Shown here: piece after piece, positions 34,036-43,131 of the stretch | How positions within the stretch are numbered: position 1 is the first letter of the stretch | Layout of the letters: every line of letters starts with the position of its first letter | Assembly: GCF_946479965.1 (NCBI RefSeq) | Contig: NZ_CAMLHX010000003.1 | Coordinates: forward strand, 1-64,000 | DNA from: an uncultured Mucilaginibacter sp. | Lineage (GTDB): Bacteria; Bacteroidota; Bacteroidia; Sphingobacteriales; Sphingobacteriaceae | Length of the DNA: 64,000 bases | Direction of reading: 5' to 3' | Translations under genes and position numbers: made by a program | Notes under the pieces: generated by a model | The model's database searches: none | The model's input: the letters and a program-made list of their open reading frames with translations, nothing else | Told to the model about the DNA's origin: nothing

Positions 34036-34509
34036 TTACGGCGTTTTTATACCGGCGTAAGTATTATATTCCAGTTCTCTTCTTTTAGTTAATCCCGCTA
34101 TCACTTTTCCGCCGGCCTTATTCCACATTAAAAATGCTTTTTTAAGCGGCTCCCCTGTTACGTTTTCATTTACAAGGCGATGTACCGTGGATGTTTTAAA
34201 ACCGGCCGTGCCGATGTTATAAGCTAAGGATACCAGGGCGTTAAACTCGCGTTGTTTCAGATCATCCCTGGTTGTTGAATAAACAGCCAAACAAAAGGGT
34301 TTTACTAATAATGAAAATTGACGATAAGCTTCTTCTTTGCTGGCAAAAGCCGGGTCTGCCATGCTAACTTTTTTTCCGGTTTCAGGATAATAGGTCATTC
34401 CTATCCCTATTGTTGGTATTCCTACCTGGTCTTTGTACGGATGCAATACGCATCCTTCAAATTTTGCTATCAGATCAATTCCGGCTTTGTCTAATGTTGT
34501 TATTTCCAT
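34036..34509 (-). CDS. Phage-type lysozyme (GH24)
   Basis: 157 residues. The catalytic triad of the T4 lysozyme family is visible with family spacing: Glu18 (KFEGC), Asp27 (YKDQVG) and Thr33 (TIGIG). The C-terminal lobe keeps REFNALVSLAYNIG, FKTSTVHRLVN and LTKRRELEYNTY. It hydrolyses the MurNAc-GlcNAc bond. No signal peptide or holin is present and there are no phage genes around, so this is an isolated, possibly domesticated lysozyme; how it reaches the wall is unclear. Convergent with the ABM gene. Confidence 0.92.
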   Translation of the reverse strand: MEITTLDKAGIDLIAKFEGCVLHPYKDQVGIPTIGIGMTYYPETGKKVSMADPAFASKEEAYRQFSLLVKPFCLAVYSTTRDDLKQREFNALVSLAYNIGTAGFKTSTVHRLVNENVTGEPLKKAFLMWNKAGGKVIAGLTKRRELEYNTYAGIKTP

Positions 34510-34668
34510 GTTATGTGTAAGTTGTTAGGTTTTGTGTTGGTTTACTCAGTAAATATAACGATTTATGCCAATATATAAACTGTATCCCAAGTGGATCAAG
34601 TAATACTTTTTACAAAAATCCCCCCTTAATAGTCCTTTTTCCCCATGCCTGTTTTATTTTGAGCGGTA

Positions 34669-34676
34669 TATCTTTG
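34669..34676 (+). promoter_or_regulatory. -7 box upstream of the SRPBCC gene
   Basis: TATCTTTG fits TAnnTTTG and gives a leader of about 30-35 bases before the ATG at 34716. Confidence 0.5.
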
Positions 34677-34715
34677 TGGTATACAAATCAAAAATCACAA
34701 CATAAATTTATAACA

Positions 34716-35141
34716 ATGGAAACTGCACAAAAAACAATCACCGTAACTGCAACAGTTAACGCGCCGGTAAAAAAAGTATGGCAATTTTGGAACGAGCCCG
34801 AGCATATTAAAGGTTGGGCATTCGCATCTGACGACTGGCATGTACCTTATTCAGATAATGACGTTCGTATCGGCGGTATTTTTAAAACCACTATGGCTGC
34901 AAAAGATGGCAGCTTTAGCTTTGATTTTGGCGGGGAATATACCGATGTTCAGGAGCACGCTTATATAGCTTACACCATGGGCGACGGCCGCAAAGTTTGG
35001 GTGAAATTTACCAACGAGGGAAATGCGACCCAAATTGAGGAAACTTTTGAGCCTGAAAGCCAAAACCCAATTGAGATGCAGCAAGGCGGCTGGCAAATGA
35101 TTTTGAACAACTTTAAAAAATACGCCGAAGCCAACGCGTAA
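34716..35141 (+). CDS. SRPBCC/AHSA1-type protein
   Basis: 141 residues from the ATG of METAQKTITVTATV; the longer frame from 34659 overlaps the promoter box. It has the START-like helix-grip pattern of AHSA1/SRPBCC proteins: VTATVNAPVKKVWQFWNEPE, GWAFASDDWHVPY, VRIGGIFKTTM, FGGEYTDV and the long C-terminal helix GGWQMILNNFKKYAE. These proteins bind hydrophobic ligands or co-chaperones; the ligand here is not known. A terminator follows, so it is monocistronic. Confidence 0.9.
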   Translation: METAQKTITVTATVNAPVKKVWQFWNEPEHIKGWAFASDDWHVPYSDNDVRIGGIFKTTMAAKDGSFSFDFGGEYTDVQEHAYIAYTMGDGRKVWVKFTNEGNATQIEETFEPESQNPIEMQQGGWQMILNNFKKYAEANA

Positions 35142-35161
35142 TACGCCGTGCTACTATAAGC

Positions 35162-35191
35162 AAAGCCATTTGCCCCACGCAGATGGCTTTT
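35162..35191 (+). terminator. Intrinsic terminator after the SRPBCC gene
   Basis: An AAAGCCAT/ATGGCTTT stem followed by T-rich sequence, 20 bases after the stop. Confidence 0.7.
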
Positions 35192-35241
35192 GTTGTTTAT
35201 AAGCTTTAAAACATACCTTTATGTTTAAGGGTTAATCAACA

Positions 35242-36792
35242 ATGGCTACAGTTTCGTTAAGCAGCGCTAAAGGCAAATGGGTAATGGTAGCCACCATACT
35301 TGCATCTGCCATGGCTTTTATTGATGGTACTGCCTTAAACGTAGTATTGCCCGCATTGCAGGAGAACCTGAACGCATCAGGTGCAGATCTTTTCTGGGTG
35401 CTTAACTCTTATTTGCTAATGCTGGCCTCGTTGATATTAATAGGAGGTGCCATGGGCGATAAGCTGGGTCGCAAAAAGGTTTTTATGGGCGGTATTATTT
35501 TGTTCATTGTTGGCTCGGCGGCTTGCGGTATCTCAAGCAGTGTAACTATGCTGATAATTTGCCGCGCTGTACAAGGCATAGGCGGCGCATTCATGATCCC
35601 GGGCAGCTTATCCCTGATATCATCAGCCATTAACGCAAAGGAGCGGGGCAAAGCTATAGGCACCTGGTCGGCTTTTACAACGGTGGTAACTATGGGCGGG
35701 CCCATATTGGGCGGCGCTTTGGCCGACGCCGGTTTATGGCGCTACATATTTTTCATCAACGTTCCCATTGGTATTGCTGCATTTATAATGCTGGCCTTTC
35801 GTGTAGATGAGACCAAGGACGAGGATGCCGATAAGTCGCTTGATTTTCCCGGAGCTATTACCATTGCACTGGCGCTGGCACTGCTTACTTTCGGCTTTTT
35901 GAGAATACCCGCTGTTGGTTTCAGCCATTTTCAGTCGTACGGTTCATTAGCTGCCGGACTATTATTTCTACTGATATTTGTTGTAATTGAAAAAAAGAGT
36001 AAACATCCCATGATGCCGCTCAACCTGTTTAATAACGCCGTTTTTACGGGGGTTAACTTACTCACCTTCTTTTTGTATGCAGGTTTAGGCGCTGGAATGC
36101 TTTTTTTGTCGCTTAATTTGGTACAGGTGCAGGGATATAGCCAGTTGCAATCAGGCTTAACTTTTCTGCCATTTACGGTGCTGATGATAACTATAGCCCG
36201 ATATGCCGGCAGCCTGGCCGATAAATACGGACCCAAGTGGTTTTTAATCGGCGGACCTGCATTAACAGGTGCTGGTTTATTCATGCTATCCTTTGTTAAG
36301 CAAACCAATGGGTCATCTGAGTACTGGACAACGTTCTTTCCCGGTGTATTTGTGTTAGGATTCGGCATGTCATTCACGGTAGCTCCGCTTACTGCCACAG
36401 TAATGGGTTCGGTAAGCGACCACTTTTCGGGCACAGCATCAGGCGTTAATAATGCCATGACGCGCATTTCGGGCGTGTTTGCTAACGCGATATTTGGTGC
36501 TCTGGCGGTGTTGTTTTTTACATCAACGCTCACCAAACAGGTAGAACAGGTATCCTTAAGCCACCAACAAAAGCAACGGATTGTGGCACAAGCCGCTAAC
36601 CTTGGCGATGCTAAAGTTCCGACTGATATCCCACCAAAGCAAAAAAAGGAAATACAAACGTATTATAAAGAAAGTTTTATCCACGCCTACGTGGGTATTA
36701 TGCGTATCTCGGCTGGTCTTGGTTTTTTAGGGGCGTTGATGGCGATGCTGTTTATTAAAAGTAAAAGGAGTAGAGCGACATTTAAACATTAA
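35242..36792 (+). CDS. MFS transporter, DHA2 (EmrB/QacA) type
   Basis: 516 residues with about 14 hydrophobic helices. The helix 1 motif ASAMAFIDGTALNVVLPAL (motif D1-like, with Asp), motif A GGAMGDKLGRKKVFMGG and motif C VTMGGPILGGALAD identify a drug:proton antiporter of the 14-helix DHA2 group. Substrates of such pumps are varied toxic compounds; none can be named. No adaptor (EmrA-like) gene is adjacent. It has its own upstream spacer and stands alone. Confidence 0.92.
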   Translation: MATVSLSSAKGKWVMVATILASAMAFIDGTALNVVLPALQENLNASGADLFWVLNSYLLMLASLILIGGAMGDKLGRKKVFMGGIILFIVGSAACGISSSVTMLIICRAVQGIGGAFMIPGSLSLISSAINAKERGKAIGTWSAFTTVVTMGGPILGGALADAGLWRYIFFINVPIGIAAFIMLAFRVDETKDEDADKSLDFPGAITIALALALLTFGFLRIPAVGFSHFQSYGSLAAGLLFLLIFVVIEKKSKHPMMPLNLFNNAVFTGVNLLTFFLYAGLGAGMLFLSLNLVQVQGYSQLQSGLTFLPFTVLMITIARYAGSLADKYGPKWFLIGGPALTGAGLFMLSFVKQTNGSSEYWTTFFPGVFVLGFGMSFTVAPLTATVMGSVSDHFSGTASGVNNAMTRISGVFANAIFGALAVLFFTSTLTKQVEQVSLSHQQKQRIVAQAANLGDAKVPTDIPPKQKKEIQTYYKESFIHAYVGIMRISAGLGFLGALMAMLFIKSKRSRATFKH

Positions 36793-36838
36793 AATATAGG
36801 TATATTTATCAAACCGATATTTTAATTTGAATTTATAA

Positions 36839-37900
36839 ATGAGATTTTTAAGGCAGATAAAAGCTGCATTTAATAAGGTTTTCCTTTTATTGATAGAAAT
36901 TTTAAAGAAGGGATATTTATTTTTAAAAGGGAGCACTCAATATTTGCAGACTTTATTCTCACTATCGATAGTTATACTAACGATTATTTTTTGTTATGAG
37001 TTTGACACAAGTAAACTGCCCCATAAAATTTTTCGTACTACCGCGGACTGTGATTTATGGCTTGCGATTTCTGGATTCATTCTTATAGTCTTTGCGCTGA
37101 TAGACGATTTTAGTGCTCAGTTTAGAATGACTTTTTGGAAAGCGACTACTTTAAAACTCGCCTTGATTATAATTGCATGTAATCTAGGTTACATGGCTTC
37201 GACAATCAAAAACAAGCTTTCTGAAAACGCTCTGGCCGCAGAAAATAGAAATTCATCTTCAATAAATAAAAAAAGAGATAGAGAACTTAGAGATACACTC
37301 AAGAAAATAAATAAAAGCGCAAACGACAGTCTTAGAGCTCGAACAAAAGAAATTATATCAGACTTTGGAGCGGTTTTAAGTGAAAATAGTAAATATATAA
37401 TTACTGATCAGGCGCAACGAATAAGTCAGTTAAAAGATTCTATAAAAAAGTTGAGTGCAAATAAATACTCACCCGAGGTTTATATTGATACTATACTTTT
37501 AAAGGAACTTCCTTTTGATACAAGACGCTTCACTATGCGCTTCAAGAATGATAAAGACATTGCATATTCCGTGAAAATAAAGTATTATTTTTTAGTTCGA
37601 GAGGGTATGACTTATAAACCAGTGTCTAATTCATATACTTTGATAACAATGCCGCAGTTGAGTTCCTCAAAACCCAAGGAAATGATACACGATTTTTTTA
37701 AAGTCAGTAATTTTAAACTTGATTATTATTTCATTTACTTTTCTGGAGAGTACTTTGATAGTCAAAAAAATCGCCACCCTATAAATGACATTTATAGGAT
37801 TAACCTTAAAACTAAAAAAGTGGATCTACCCACAGGATTTAACTATGACTTTGTACTTGATGAGTTTCATAAAGCATATAATGATACAAAGTATTGGTAA
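36839..37900 (+). CDS. Orphan membrane protein with coiled coil, AT-rich
   Basis: 353 residues; no family recognised. Three hydrophobic segments are visible (about 38-56, 73-92, 103-122). A charged Lys/Arg/Asn/Ser-rich stretch (about 125-205, with RDRELRDTLKKINKSANDSL) follows that is probably a coiled coil. A soluble C-terminal domain (about 215-353) ends in a Lys/Tyr-rich tail. The gene is clearly more AT-rich than its neighbours, with many AAA, AAT and ATA codons, which suggests recent acquisition. Some phage-defence effectors have a similar plan of membrane anchor, coiled coil and unknown domain, but that is only a loose resemblance. Confidence 0.75.
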   Translation: MRFLRQIKAAFNKVFLLLIEILKKGYLFLKGSTQYLQTLFSLSIVILTIIFCYEFDTSKLPHKIFRTTADCDLWLAISGFILIVFALIDDFSAQFRMTFWKATTLKLALIIIACNLGYMASTIKNKLSENALAAENRNSSSINKKRDRELRDTLKKINKSANDSLRARTKEIISDFGAVLSENSKYIITDQAQRISQLKDSIKKLSANKYSPEVYIDTILLKELPFDTRRFTMRFKNDKDIAYSVKIKYYFLVREGMTYKPVSNSYTLITMPQLSSSKPKEMIHDFFKVSNFKLDYYFIYFSGEYFDSQKNRHPINDIYRINLKTKKVDLPTGFNYDFVLDEFHKAYNDTKYW

Positions 37901-37941
37901 AACTCCCGCTGTAGAATCCTTTTTTTGATAAAAGGAAGCGC

Positions 37942-37972
37942 TTGTATATATGCATTATTAAACTTACCTTTG
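37942..37972 (+). promoter_or_regulatory. Promoter of rpsO
   Basis: A -33 TTG (37942-37944), 20-base spacer and a -7 TACCTTTG (37965-37972), matching the Bacteroidota consensus. The expected leader is about 40 bases to the ATG at 38021. Confidence 0.7.
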
Positions 37973-38020
37973 CACCCACTATTAACAAAAATATTTAACA
38001 GCTTTAATATTATTCAGGTA

Positions 38021-38299
38021 ATGTATTTAAGTAACGAAGCGAAAGCAGAGATTTTCGCAAAACATGGTAAGGGAGCAACCGACACAGGTTCAACCGAAGG
38101 TCAGGTAGCATTATTCACCTACCGCATCGCACATTTAACCGGTCACTTGAAAAAGAACAAACATGATTTTTCAACCCAGTTATCACTGCAAAAATTAGTA
38201 GGTAAACGCCGCGGATTGCTGGCATACTTATACAAAAAAGATATTTCAAGATACCGTGCTATCATCAAAGCTTTACAGCTTAGGGATATCATTAAGTAA
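38021..38299 (+). CDS. rpsO: 30S ribosomal protein S15
   Basis: 92 residues from the ATG of MYLSNEAKAEIFAKHG; an upstream in-frame start at 37925 would cross the promoter. The S15 signature is complete: TGSTEGQVALFTYRIAHLTG, HLKKNKHDFSTQLSL, LVGKRRGLLAYL and the C-terminal YRAIIKALQLRDI. S15 binds 16S rRNA and helps assemble the small-subunit platform. It is followed by a terminator and then pnp, the same gene order as in many bacteria. Confidence 0.97.
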   Translation: MYLSNEAKAEIFAKHGKGATDTGSTEGQVALFTYRIAHLTGHLKKNKHDFSTQLSLQKLVGKRRGLLAYLYKKDISRYRAIIKALQLRDIIK

Positions 38300-38316
38300 A
38301 CTTCAAATGTTTTCAA

Positions 38317-38350
38317 AAAAAGCCGTCTCAAATTTAGGGGATGGCTTTTT
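38317..38350 (+). terminator. Terminator between rpsO and pnp
   Basis: AAAAAGCCGTCTC pairs with GGGATGGCTTTTT (two G-U pairs) and a T run follows. Confidence 0.75.
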
Positions 38351-38430
38351 TACTTTCTGATGAAATAATTTACACACAATAAAAACCGGTACGCTCTAAA
38401 AGATGAAAAGCGTATCACAACGAAAACAAG

Positions 38431-40557
38431 ATGAGTTTAAAAGTAATTAAAAAGGTTATTGATCTGGGCGACGGACGCACCATTGAGATCGAGACCGGCA
38501 AACTGGCTAAACAGGCTGATGGATCAGTAGTAATTAAAATGGGTGACACCATGTTATTGGCTACAGTAGTATCATCACCTGATGCTAAAGAAGGCGTTGA
38601 TTTCCTGCCGCTTTCTGTTGACTATCAGGAAAAATACGCGGCTACAGGCCGTATCCCGGGTGGATTTTTACGCCGCGAGGCACGTTTATCAGATTATGAG
38701 GTTTTGATCTCACGTTTGGTTGACCGCGCTTTACGTCCTTTGTTCCCTGATGATTATCATGCTGACACACAAGTAATGATCAGCTTAATATCAGCTGATA
38801 AAGATATTATGCCTGATTGCCTTGCAGGTTTAGCAGCATCAGCAGCTATTGCTGTTTCTGATATTCCTTTTAATGGCCCTATATCAGAAGTTCGCGTAGC
38901 TAAAATTGATGGTAAATTGGTTATTAACCCAACTTTAAGCCAATTAGCTAACGCTACTTTAGAGTTTATAGTTGCTGGTTCTGAGCACGACATCAACATG
39001 GTGGAAGGCGAATCAAAAGAGATACAGGAAGAAGAATTGGTTGAGGCTATTAAATTTGCCCACACTGCTATAAAACTGCAATGTTTAGCTCAAAAAGAGA
39101 TGACCATTGAATGCGGTAAAACCGAAAAACGTACTTACAGCCATGAGCACAGCGACGAAGAGCTAAAAAAAGCTATCTACGCTGCTACTTATGACAAAGT
39201 TTACGCTACTGCAGGTGAAGCTTCCGGTAAAGATGAGCGTTCTGCTAAGTTCAAAGCTATCCGTGATGAGTATATAGCAACTTTAGGGGAGATAGATGAT
39301 ATCACTAAATTCCTTGCTAAAAAATATTATCATGATGTTGAGTATGATGCTATCCGTAACCTTGTATTAGATGAAGGCAAACGTTTAGATGGTCGTACAA
39401 CCACTCAAATACGCCCAATATGGAGCGAAGTTGGTTATTTGCCATCTGCTCACGGTTCTGCAGTATTTACCCGTGGCGAAACACAATCATTAACCACAGT
39501 TACTTTAGGTGCTAAGGATGATGAGCAAATGATTGATGGCGCGTTCATCAATGGTTATCAAAAATTCCTGTTGCACTATAACTTCCCAGGTTTCTCAACC
39601 GGTGAGGTTCGTCCAAACAGGGGTGCTGGTCGCCGCGAAATTGGTCACGGTAACCTGGCTATGCGTTCATTGAAACAAGTATTGCCTGAGGCTGACGAAA
39701 ACCCTTATACTATCCGTATCGTTTCTGATATCCTTGAATCAAACGGTTCTTCATCAATGGCTACGGTTTGCGCCGGTACATTAGCTTTGATGGATGCAGG
39801 TATTAAGATAACCAATCCGGTGTCTGGTATCGCAATGGGTTTGATCACTAACGAAATGGGTACTAAATATGCTATCCTTTCTGACATCCTTGGTGACGAG
39901 GATCACTTAGGTGATATGGACTTTAAAGTAACAGGTACCAAAAACGGTATAGTTGCTGTACAAATGGACCTTAAAATAAACGGTTTATCATACGAGGTTT
40001 TAACCAACGCGTTAAACCAGGCTAAAGATGGTCGTTTACACATACTTGGCGAAATGGCCAAAACCCTTACCACTCCGCGCGAGGATTACAAACCACATGC
40101 TCCACGTATTATCACCCTTAAAATTGATAAAGAGTTTATTGGTGCAGTAATAGGCCCCGGCGGTAAGATTATCCAGGAAATGCAACGCGAAACCGGTGCT
40201 AACATCAACATTGAAGAAGTTGGCAACCAGGGTATCGTTCAGATCTTCGCTGATAATAAAGAGGCCATTGATAAAGCTGTTAGCCGTATCAAAGCCATCG
40301 CTTCAAAACCCGAAATAGGCGAGATCTATGAAGGTAAAGTAAAATCAATTATGCCGTTTGGTGCATTTGTTGAAATTATGCCTGGTAAAGATGGTTTGCT
40401 TCACATATCAGAAATTGACCACAAACGTTTTGAAACGATGGATGGAATATTCGAGATAGGTGATGAAGTGCGTGTTAAATTGCTGGATATTGACAAGCAA
40501 GGTAAATTCAAGCTTTCCCGTAAAGCTTTGTTGCCTAAACCAGCTCCTCAACAATAA
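38431..40557 (+). CDS. pnp: Polyribonucleotide nucleotidyltransferase (PNPase)
   Basis: 708 residues, normal length. Two RNase PH domains (about 10-225 and 315-545) flank a helical linker. The first carries [20 protein letters not shown]; the second carries [23 protein letters not shown] and [23 protein letters not shown] domain ([16 protein letters not shown]) and an S1 domain ([27 protein letters not shown]) follow. PNPase degrades RNA 3' to 5' with phosphate and forms part of the degradosome. Codon choice is strongly biased, as in highly expressed genes. Confidence 0.98.
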   Translation: MSLKVIKKVIDLGDGRTIEIETGKLAKQADGSVVIKMGDTMLLATVVSSPDAKEGVDFLPLSVDYQEKYAATGRIPGGFLRREARLSDYEVLISRLVDRALRPLFPDDYHADTQVMISLISADKDIMPDCLAGLAASAAIAVSDIPFNGPISEVRVAKIDGKLVINPTLSQLANATLEFIVAGSEHDINMVEGESKEIQEEELVEAIKFAHTAIKLQCLAQKEMTIECGKTEKRTYSHEHSDEELKKAIYAATYDKVYATAGEASGKDERSAKFKAIRDEYIATLGEIDDITKFLAKKYYHDVEYDAIRNLVLDEGKRLDGRTTTQIRPIWSEVGYLPSAHGSAVFTRGETQSLTTVTLGAKDDEQMIDGAFINGYQKFLLHYNFPGFSTGEVRPNRGAGRREIGHGNLAMRSLKQVLPEADENPYTIRIVSDILESNGSSSMATVCAGTLALMDAGIKITNPVSGIAMGLITNEMGTKYAILSDILGDEDHLGDMDFKVTGTKNGIVAVQMDLKINGLSYEVLTNALNQAKDGRLHILGEMAKTLTTPREDYKPHAPRIITLKIDKEFIGAVIGPGGKIIQEMQRETGANINIEEVGNQGIVQIFADNKEAIDKAVSRIKAIASKPEIGEIYEGKVKSIMPFGAFVEIMPGKDGLLHISEIDHKRFETMDGIFEIGDEVRVKLLDIDKQGKFKLSRKALLPKPAPQQ

Positions 40558-40587
40558 CATTTTTAACAATTTGTGATTTTTATATTT

Positions 40588-40620
40588 CAGTAAAAAGCCT
40601 TAGCAATAGGGCTTTTACTG
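40588..40620 (+). terminator. Terminator after pnp
   Basis: CAGTAAAA(A)GCC pairs with GGCTTTTACTG with one bulged A; a T-rich tract follows. Confidence 0.6.
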
Positions 40621-40730
40621 TTTAAACACTTTTTTTTAAAATAATTAAAACAAAACTGATCCTTTCAAACTTTGGTATAGTTAAGAGTTAAATTGTTTAA
40701 GCCAATATTGAATCCGATCCGAATTTGAAA

Positions 40731-41006
40731 ATGACTTCTACTCCAATTGATCCATTGGATTTTCTTAATAATAACAATAGTTCAGGTAAAGCCGCAGGAC
40801 CTGAGGCGGACCTTGTGCAATTGTTGTTATATGAAATTATCCGGGTTAAAGAATTGATTGCATACTATGAATCTATTCCTAATGGAGGAGGGCAGCTCGG
40901 TGCGTCCATATTAACCGAACTGGTTAACGAAGCTTACAACTCATTGGTTAGCTATGATATGGTGCTGATGAAAAAATACCACGAATTACTCCAGAATTGT
41001 GACTGA
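40731..41006 (+). CDS. Hypothetical protein, 91 aa
   Basis: ATG start at MTSTPIDPLDFLNNN; a TTG six bases upstream is possible. The N-terminus is polar and Asn-rich, and the rest is mainly helical and acidic (LVQLLLYEIIRVKELIAYYE, ILTELVNEAYNSL). There is no signal peptide and no family that I recognise. It sits between pnp and rpe on the same strand, with spacers of 173 and 86 bases, so it is probably independent. The helical pattern suggests a small cytoplasmic protein, perhaps a dimer. Confidence 0.6.
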   Translation: MTSTPIDPLDFLNNNNSSGKAAGPEADLVQLLLYEIIRVKELIAYYESIPNGGGQLGASILTELVNEAYNSLVSYDMVLMKKYHELLQNCD

Positions 41007-41009
41007 TTT

Positions 41010-41107
41010 GTCATTAGTCATTAAGTTACCGGTCATTAGTTTTCATTTATTCTCATCATTGACGTGCATTTAATATATTTGCGACGGTATCAATGACCAA
41101 TGACACA
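41010..41107. repeat. Spacer of iterated and inverted TCATTAGT words before rpe
   Basis: Words such as GTCATTAGTCATT on the left are mirrored by AATGACTAAT and CAATGACCAATGAC on the right, around the rpe promoter and start codon. Confidence 0.6.
41074..41081 (+). promoter_or_regulatory. -7 box of rpe
   Basis: TATATTTG (TAnnTTTG type), placing the transcription start about 5 bases before the first possible ATG and 20 before the second. Confidence 0.55.
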
Positions 41108-41782
41108 ATGACTAATAACCATCTAATATCTCCATCTATCCTCGCTGCCGATTTTGGCAACCTTCAACGTGATATTGAGCTGATCAATAACAGCGAAGCC
41201 GATTGGATTCATGTGGATGTGATGGATGGTGAATTTGTGCCTAATATCTCTTTTGGTTTTCCGGTAATATCAGCAGTAAAAAAACATGCGCGGAAGCCTC
41301 TGGATGTTCACTTAATGATAGTTGAGCCCGAGCGCTATCTTAAAGCTTTTAAAGATGCGGGCGCAGCCGGAATAACGGTTCATTATGAAACCTGTCCGCA
41401 TCTACACAGAACCATTCAGGTTATAAAAGAGTTGGGCTGCAGGGCAGGGGTGGCCATTAATCCTCATACGCCGGTAAGTGTACTGGAAGATATTATTGCT
41501 GATGTTGACATGGTGCTTATCATGTCGGTTAATCCCGGTTTTGGCGGTCAGCATTTTATTGAAAACACTTATAAAAAGATAAAGCAGGTAAAAGCTTTAA
41601 GCCAGGTTATCAATCCCGGTCTTTTTATTGAGATAGATGGTGGCGTTGACAACAACAATGCGCAAAAATTAATTGATGCCGGTGCAAATGTGCTGGTTGC
41701 AGGCAGCGCGGTGTTCTCGTCGGCCGATCCGGCGGCCATAATCTCAACATTAAAACACCCCAAAAAGTTACAATCTTTATAA
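41093..41782 (+). CDS. rpe: Ribulose-phosphate 3-epimerase
   Basis: 229 residues if the first ATG is used. A second ATG at 41108 (MTNNHLISPSILAADF) matches the usual family start better. The TIM barrel has SPSILAADFGNL, HVDVMDGEFVPNISFG, DVHLMI, ITVHYE, MSVNPGFGGQHF and the C-terminal EIDGGVDNNNAQKLIDAGANVLVAGSAVF. These include the metal-binding His and Asp residues. It interconverts ribulose-5-phosphate and xylulose-5-phosphate in the pentose phosphate pathway. The first few codons fall in the repeated-word spacer. Confidence 0.96.
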   Translation: MTNDTMTNNHLISPSILAADFGNLQRDIELINNSEADWIHVDVMDGEFVPNISFGFPVISAVKKHARKPLDVHLMIVEPERYLKAFKDAGAAGITVHYETCPHLHRTIQVIKELGCRAGVAINPHTPVSVLEDIIADVDMVLIMSVNPGFGGQHFIENTYKKIKQVKALSQVINPGLFIEIDGGVDNNNAQKLIDAGANVLVAGSAVFSSADPAAIISTLKHPKKLQSL

Positions 41783-41901
41783 TGCTTGTTAGTAAGCAAA
41801 ATTGTAATATTGAAAAATTTTCAATAAAAGCCTGTATTATTATAAAGCTGTATTTTTTTTAAATAAATGTAAATAATCTCAATATATTTTGTCAGATTAA
41901 T

Positions 41902-41909
41902 TACCTTTG
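41902..41909 (+). promoter_or_regulatory. -7 box of serC
   Basis: TACCTTTG, a perfect TAnnTTTG box, about 60 bases before the serC ATG. No well-spaced -33 TTG is visible. Confidence 0.5.
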
Positions 41910-41969
41910 CCTCACCAAAATACAAAGTTGTTAATTCTGTATTTTGCTGAGATACCAATTTCAAATCAT

Positions 41970-43037
41970 ATGAAACATAATTTTGGTGCCGGTCCCGGCA
42001 TTTTACCACACGAAGTTTTAAAACAAGCTGCCGCGGCAGTTATCGATTTTAACGGCATAGGCCTTTCTATTTTAGAAATATCCCACCGTTCAGCCGAATT
42101 TGAGGCTGTTCTTGACGAGGCTGTTAAATTGGTTAAAGAATTGTTAAATGTTCCTGAAGGTTATTCAGTGTTGTTTTTACAAGGCGGTGCAAGTACACAA
42201 TTTGCAATGGTGCCTTACAACCTTTTACTAAGTAACGGAAAAGCAGCTTATGTTGAATCGGGTGTGTGGGCAAATAAAGCATTAAAAGAAGCAAAATACT
42301 TTGGCGAGGTACAGGTAATTGCTACTTCTAAGGAAGCTAACTTTACTTATATCCCTAAGGATTTCGAAGTACCTGCTGATGCTGCTTATTTGCATCTTAC
42401 ATCAAATAATACAATTTACGGTACTCAGTTGCATAGTTTCCCTAAATCACCAATACCTGTAGTTTGCGATATGTCGTCTGATATTTTCAGCCGCGAAATT
42501 AATGTTGCCGATTTTGGGTTGATCTACGCGGGCGCTCAAAAAAATATGGGTCCTGCCGGTGCTACGCTGGTTATTGTTAAAGATGACCTTATAGGCAAAA
42601 CCGATCGCAAGATCCCTGCGATGCTGGATTACAAAATACAGATAGACAATGGATCCATGTACAATACCCCTCCGGTATTTGCTATATACGTTTCCATGTT
42701 AACCTTAAACTGGGTTAAATCAAAAGGCGGTGTTGCTGCTATCCAAAAAGAAAACGAAGCGAAGGCTAACGTTCTTTATGAGGAAATTGAGCGTAACCCA
42801 TTCTTTAAACCTGTTTGCGCAACCGAAGATCGTTCAAACATGAACGTGTGTTTTGTAATGGAGAATGCTGAGCATGAAAAACCTTTCCTTAAACTTTGCG
42901 ACGAAAAAGGGATTATCGGCATTAAAGGTCACCGCAGCGTAGGTGGTTTCCGTGCATCAATTTACAATGCGCTTTCTATCAATAGCGTTTATGTGCTGAT
43001 AGAAGTCATGCAGGAGTTTGCTGAGAAGAATAAGTAA
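41970..43037 (+). CDS. serC: Phosphoserine aminotransferase
   Basis: 355 residues from the ATG of [17 protein letters not shown], the classical start; the longer frame from 41907 begins inside the promoter box. Class V aminotransferase features: [42 protein letters not shown] and the PLP-lysine segment [14 protein letters not shown]. The C-terminal [13 protein letters not shown] part is standard. It makes phosphoserine from phosphohydroxypyruvate and glutamate. serA follows, so the pair forms the serine pathway, separated by a strong inverted repeat. Confidence 0.97.
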   Translation: MKHNFGAGPGILPHEVLKQAAAAVIDFNGIGLSILEISHRSAEFEAVLDEAVKLVKELLNVPEGYSVLFLQGGASTQFAMVPYNLLLSNGKAAYVESGVWANKALKEAKYFGEVQVIATSKEANFTYIPKDFEVPADAAYLHLTSNNTIYGTQLHSFPKSPIPVVCDMSSDIFSREINVADFGLIYAGAQKNMGPAGATLVIVKDDLIGKTDRKIPAMLDYKIQIDNGSMYNTPPVFAIYVSMLTLNWVKSKGGVAAIQKENEAKANVLYEEIERNPFFKPVCATEDRSNMNVCFVMENAEHEKPFLKLCDEKGIIGIKGHRSVGGFRASIYNALSINSVYVLIEVMQEFAEKNK

Positions 43038-43044
43038 TTAGTTT

Positions 43045-43121
43045 TTGGGTTGATTAAGTTGATTAAGTGAGTGGTTTGCCACAACAACTTAATCAACCTA
43101 ATCAACTTAATACAACCCAAT
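43045..43121. repeat. Inverted repeat of TTGATTAAG words between serC and serA
   Basis: A left arm of GGGTTGATTAAGTTGATT words is mirrored by ACTTAATCAACC...AATCAACTTAAT...ACAACCC on the right. It could form a long hairpin or cruciform. Confidence 0.65.
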
Positions 43122-43131
43122 CAACCCAACA

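Noticed and set aside
35931..36536. 201-codon open frame antisense to the MFS pump
   Set aside because: The plus-strand frame has clear MFS motifs; the antisense frame has no recognised features.
43045..43121. Spacer considered as a CRISPR-like array
   Set aside because: The repeated words are too short, overlapping and inverted, with no spacers or cas genes.
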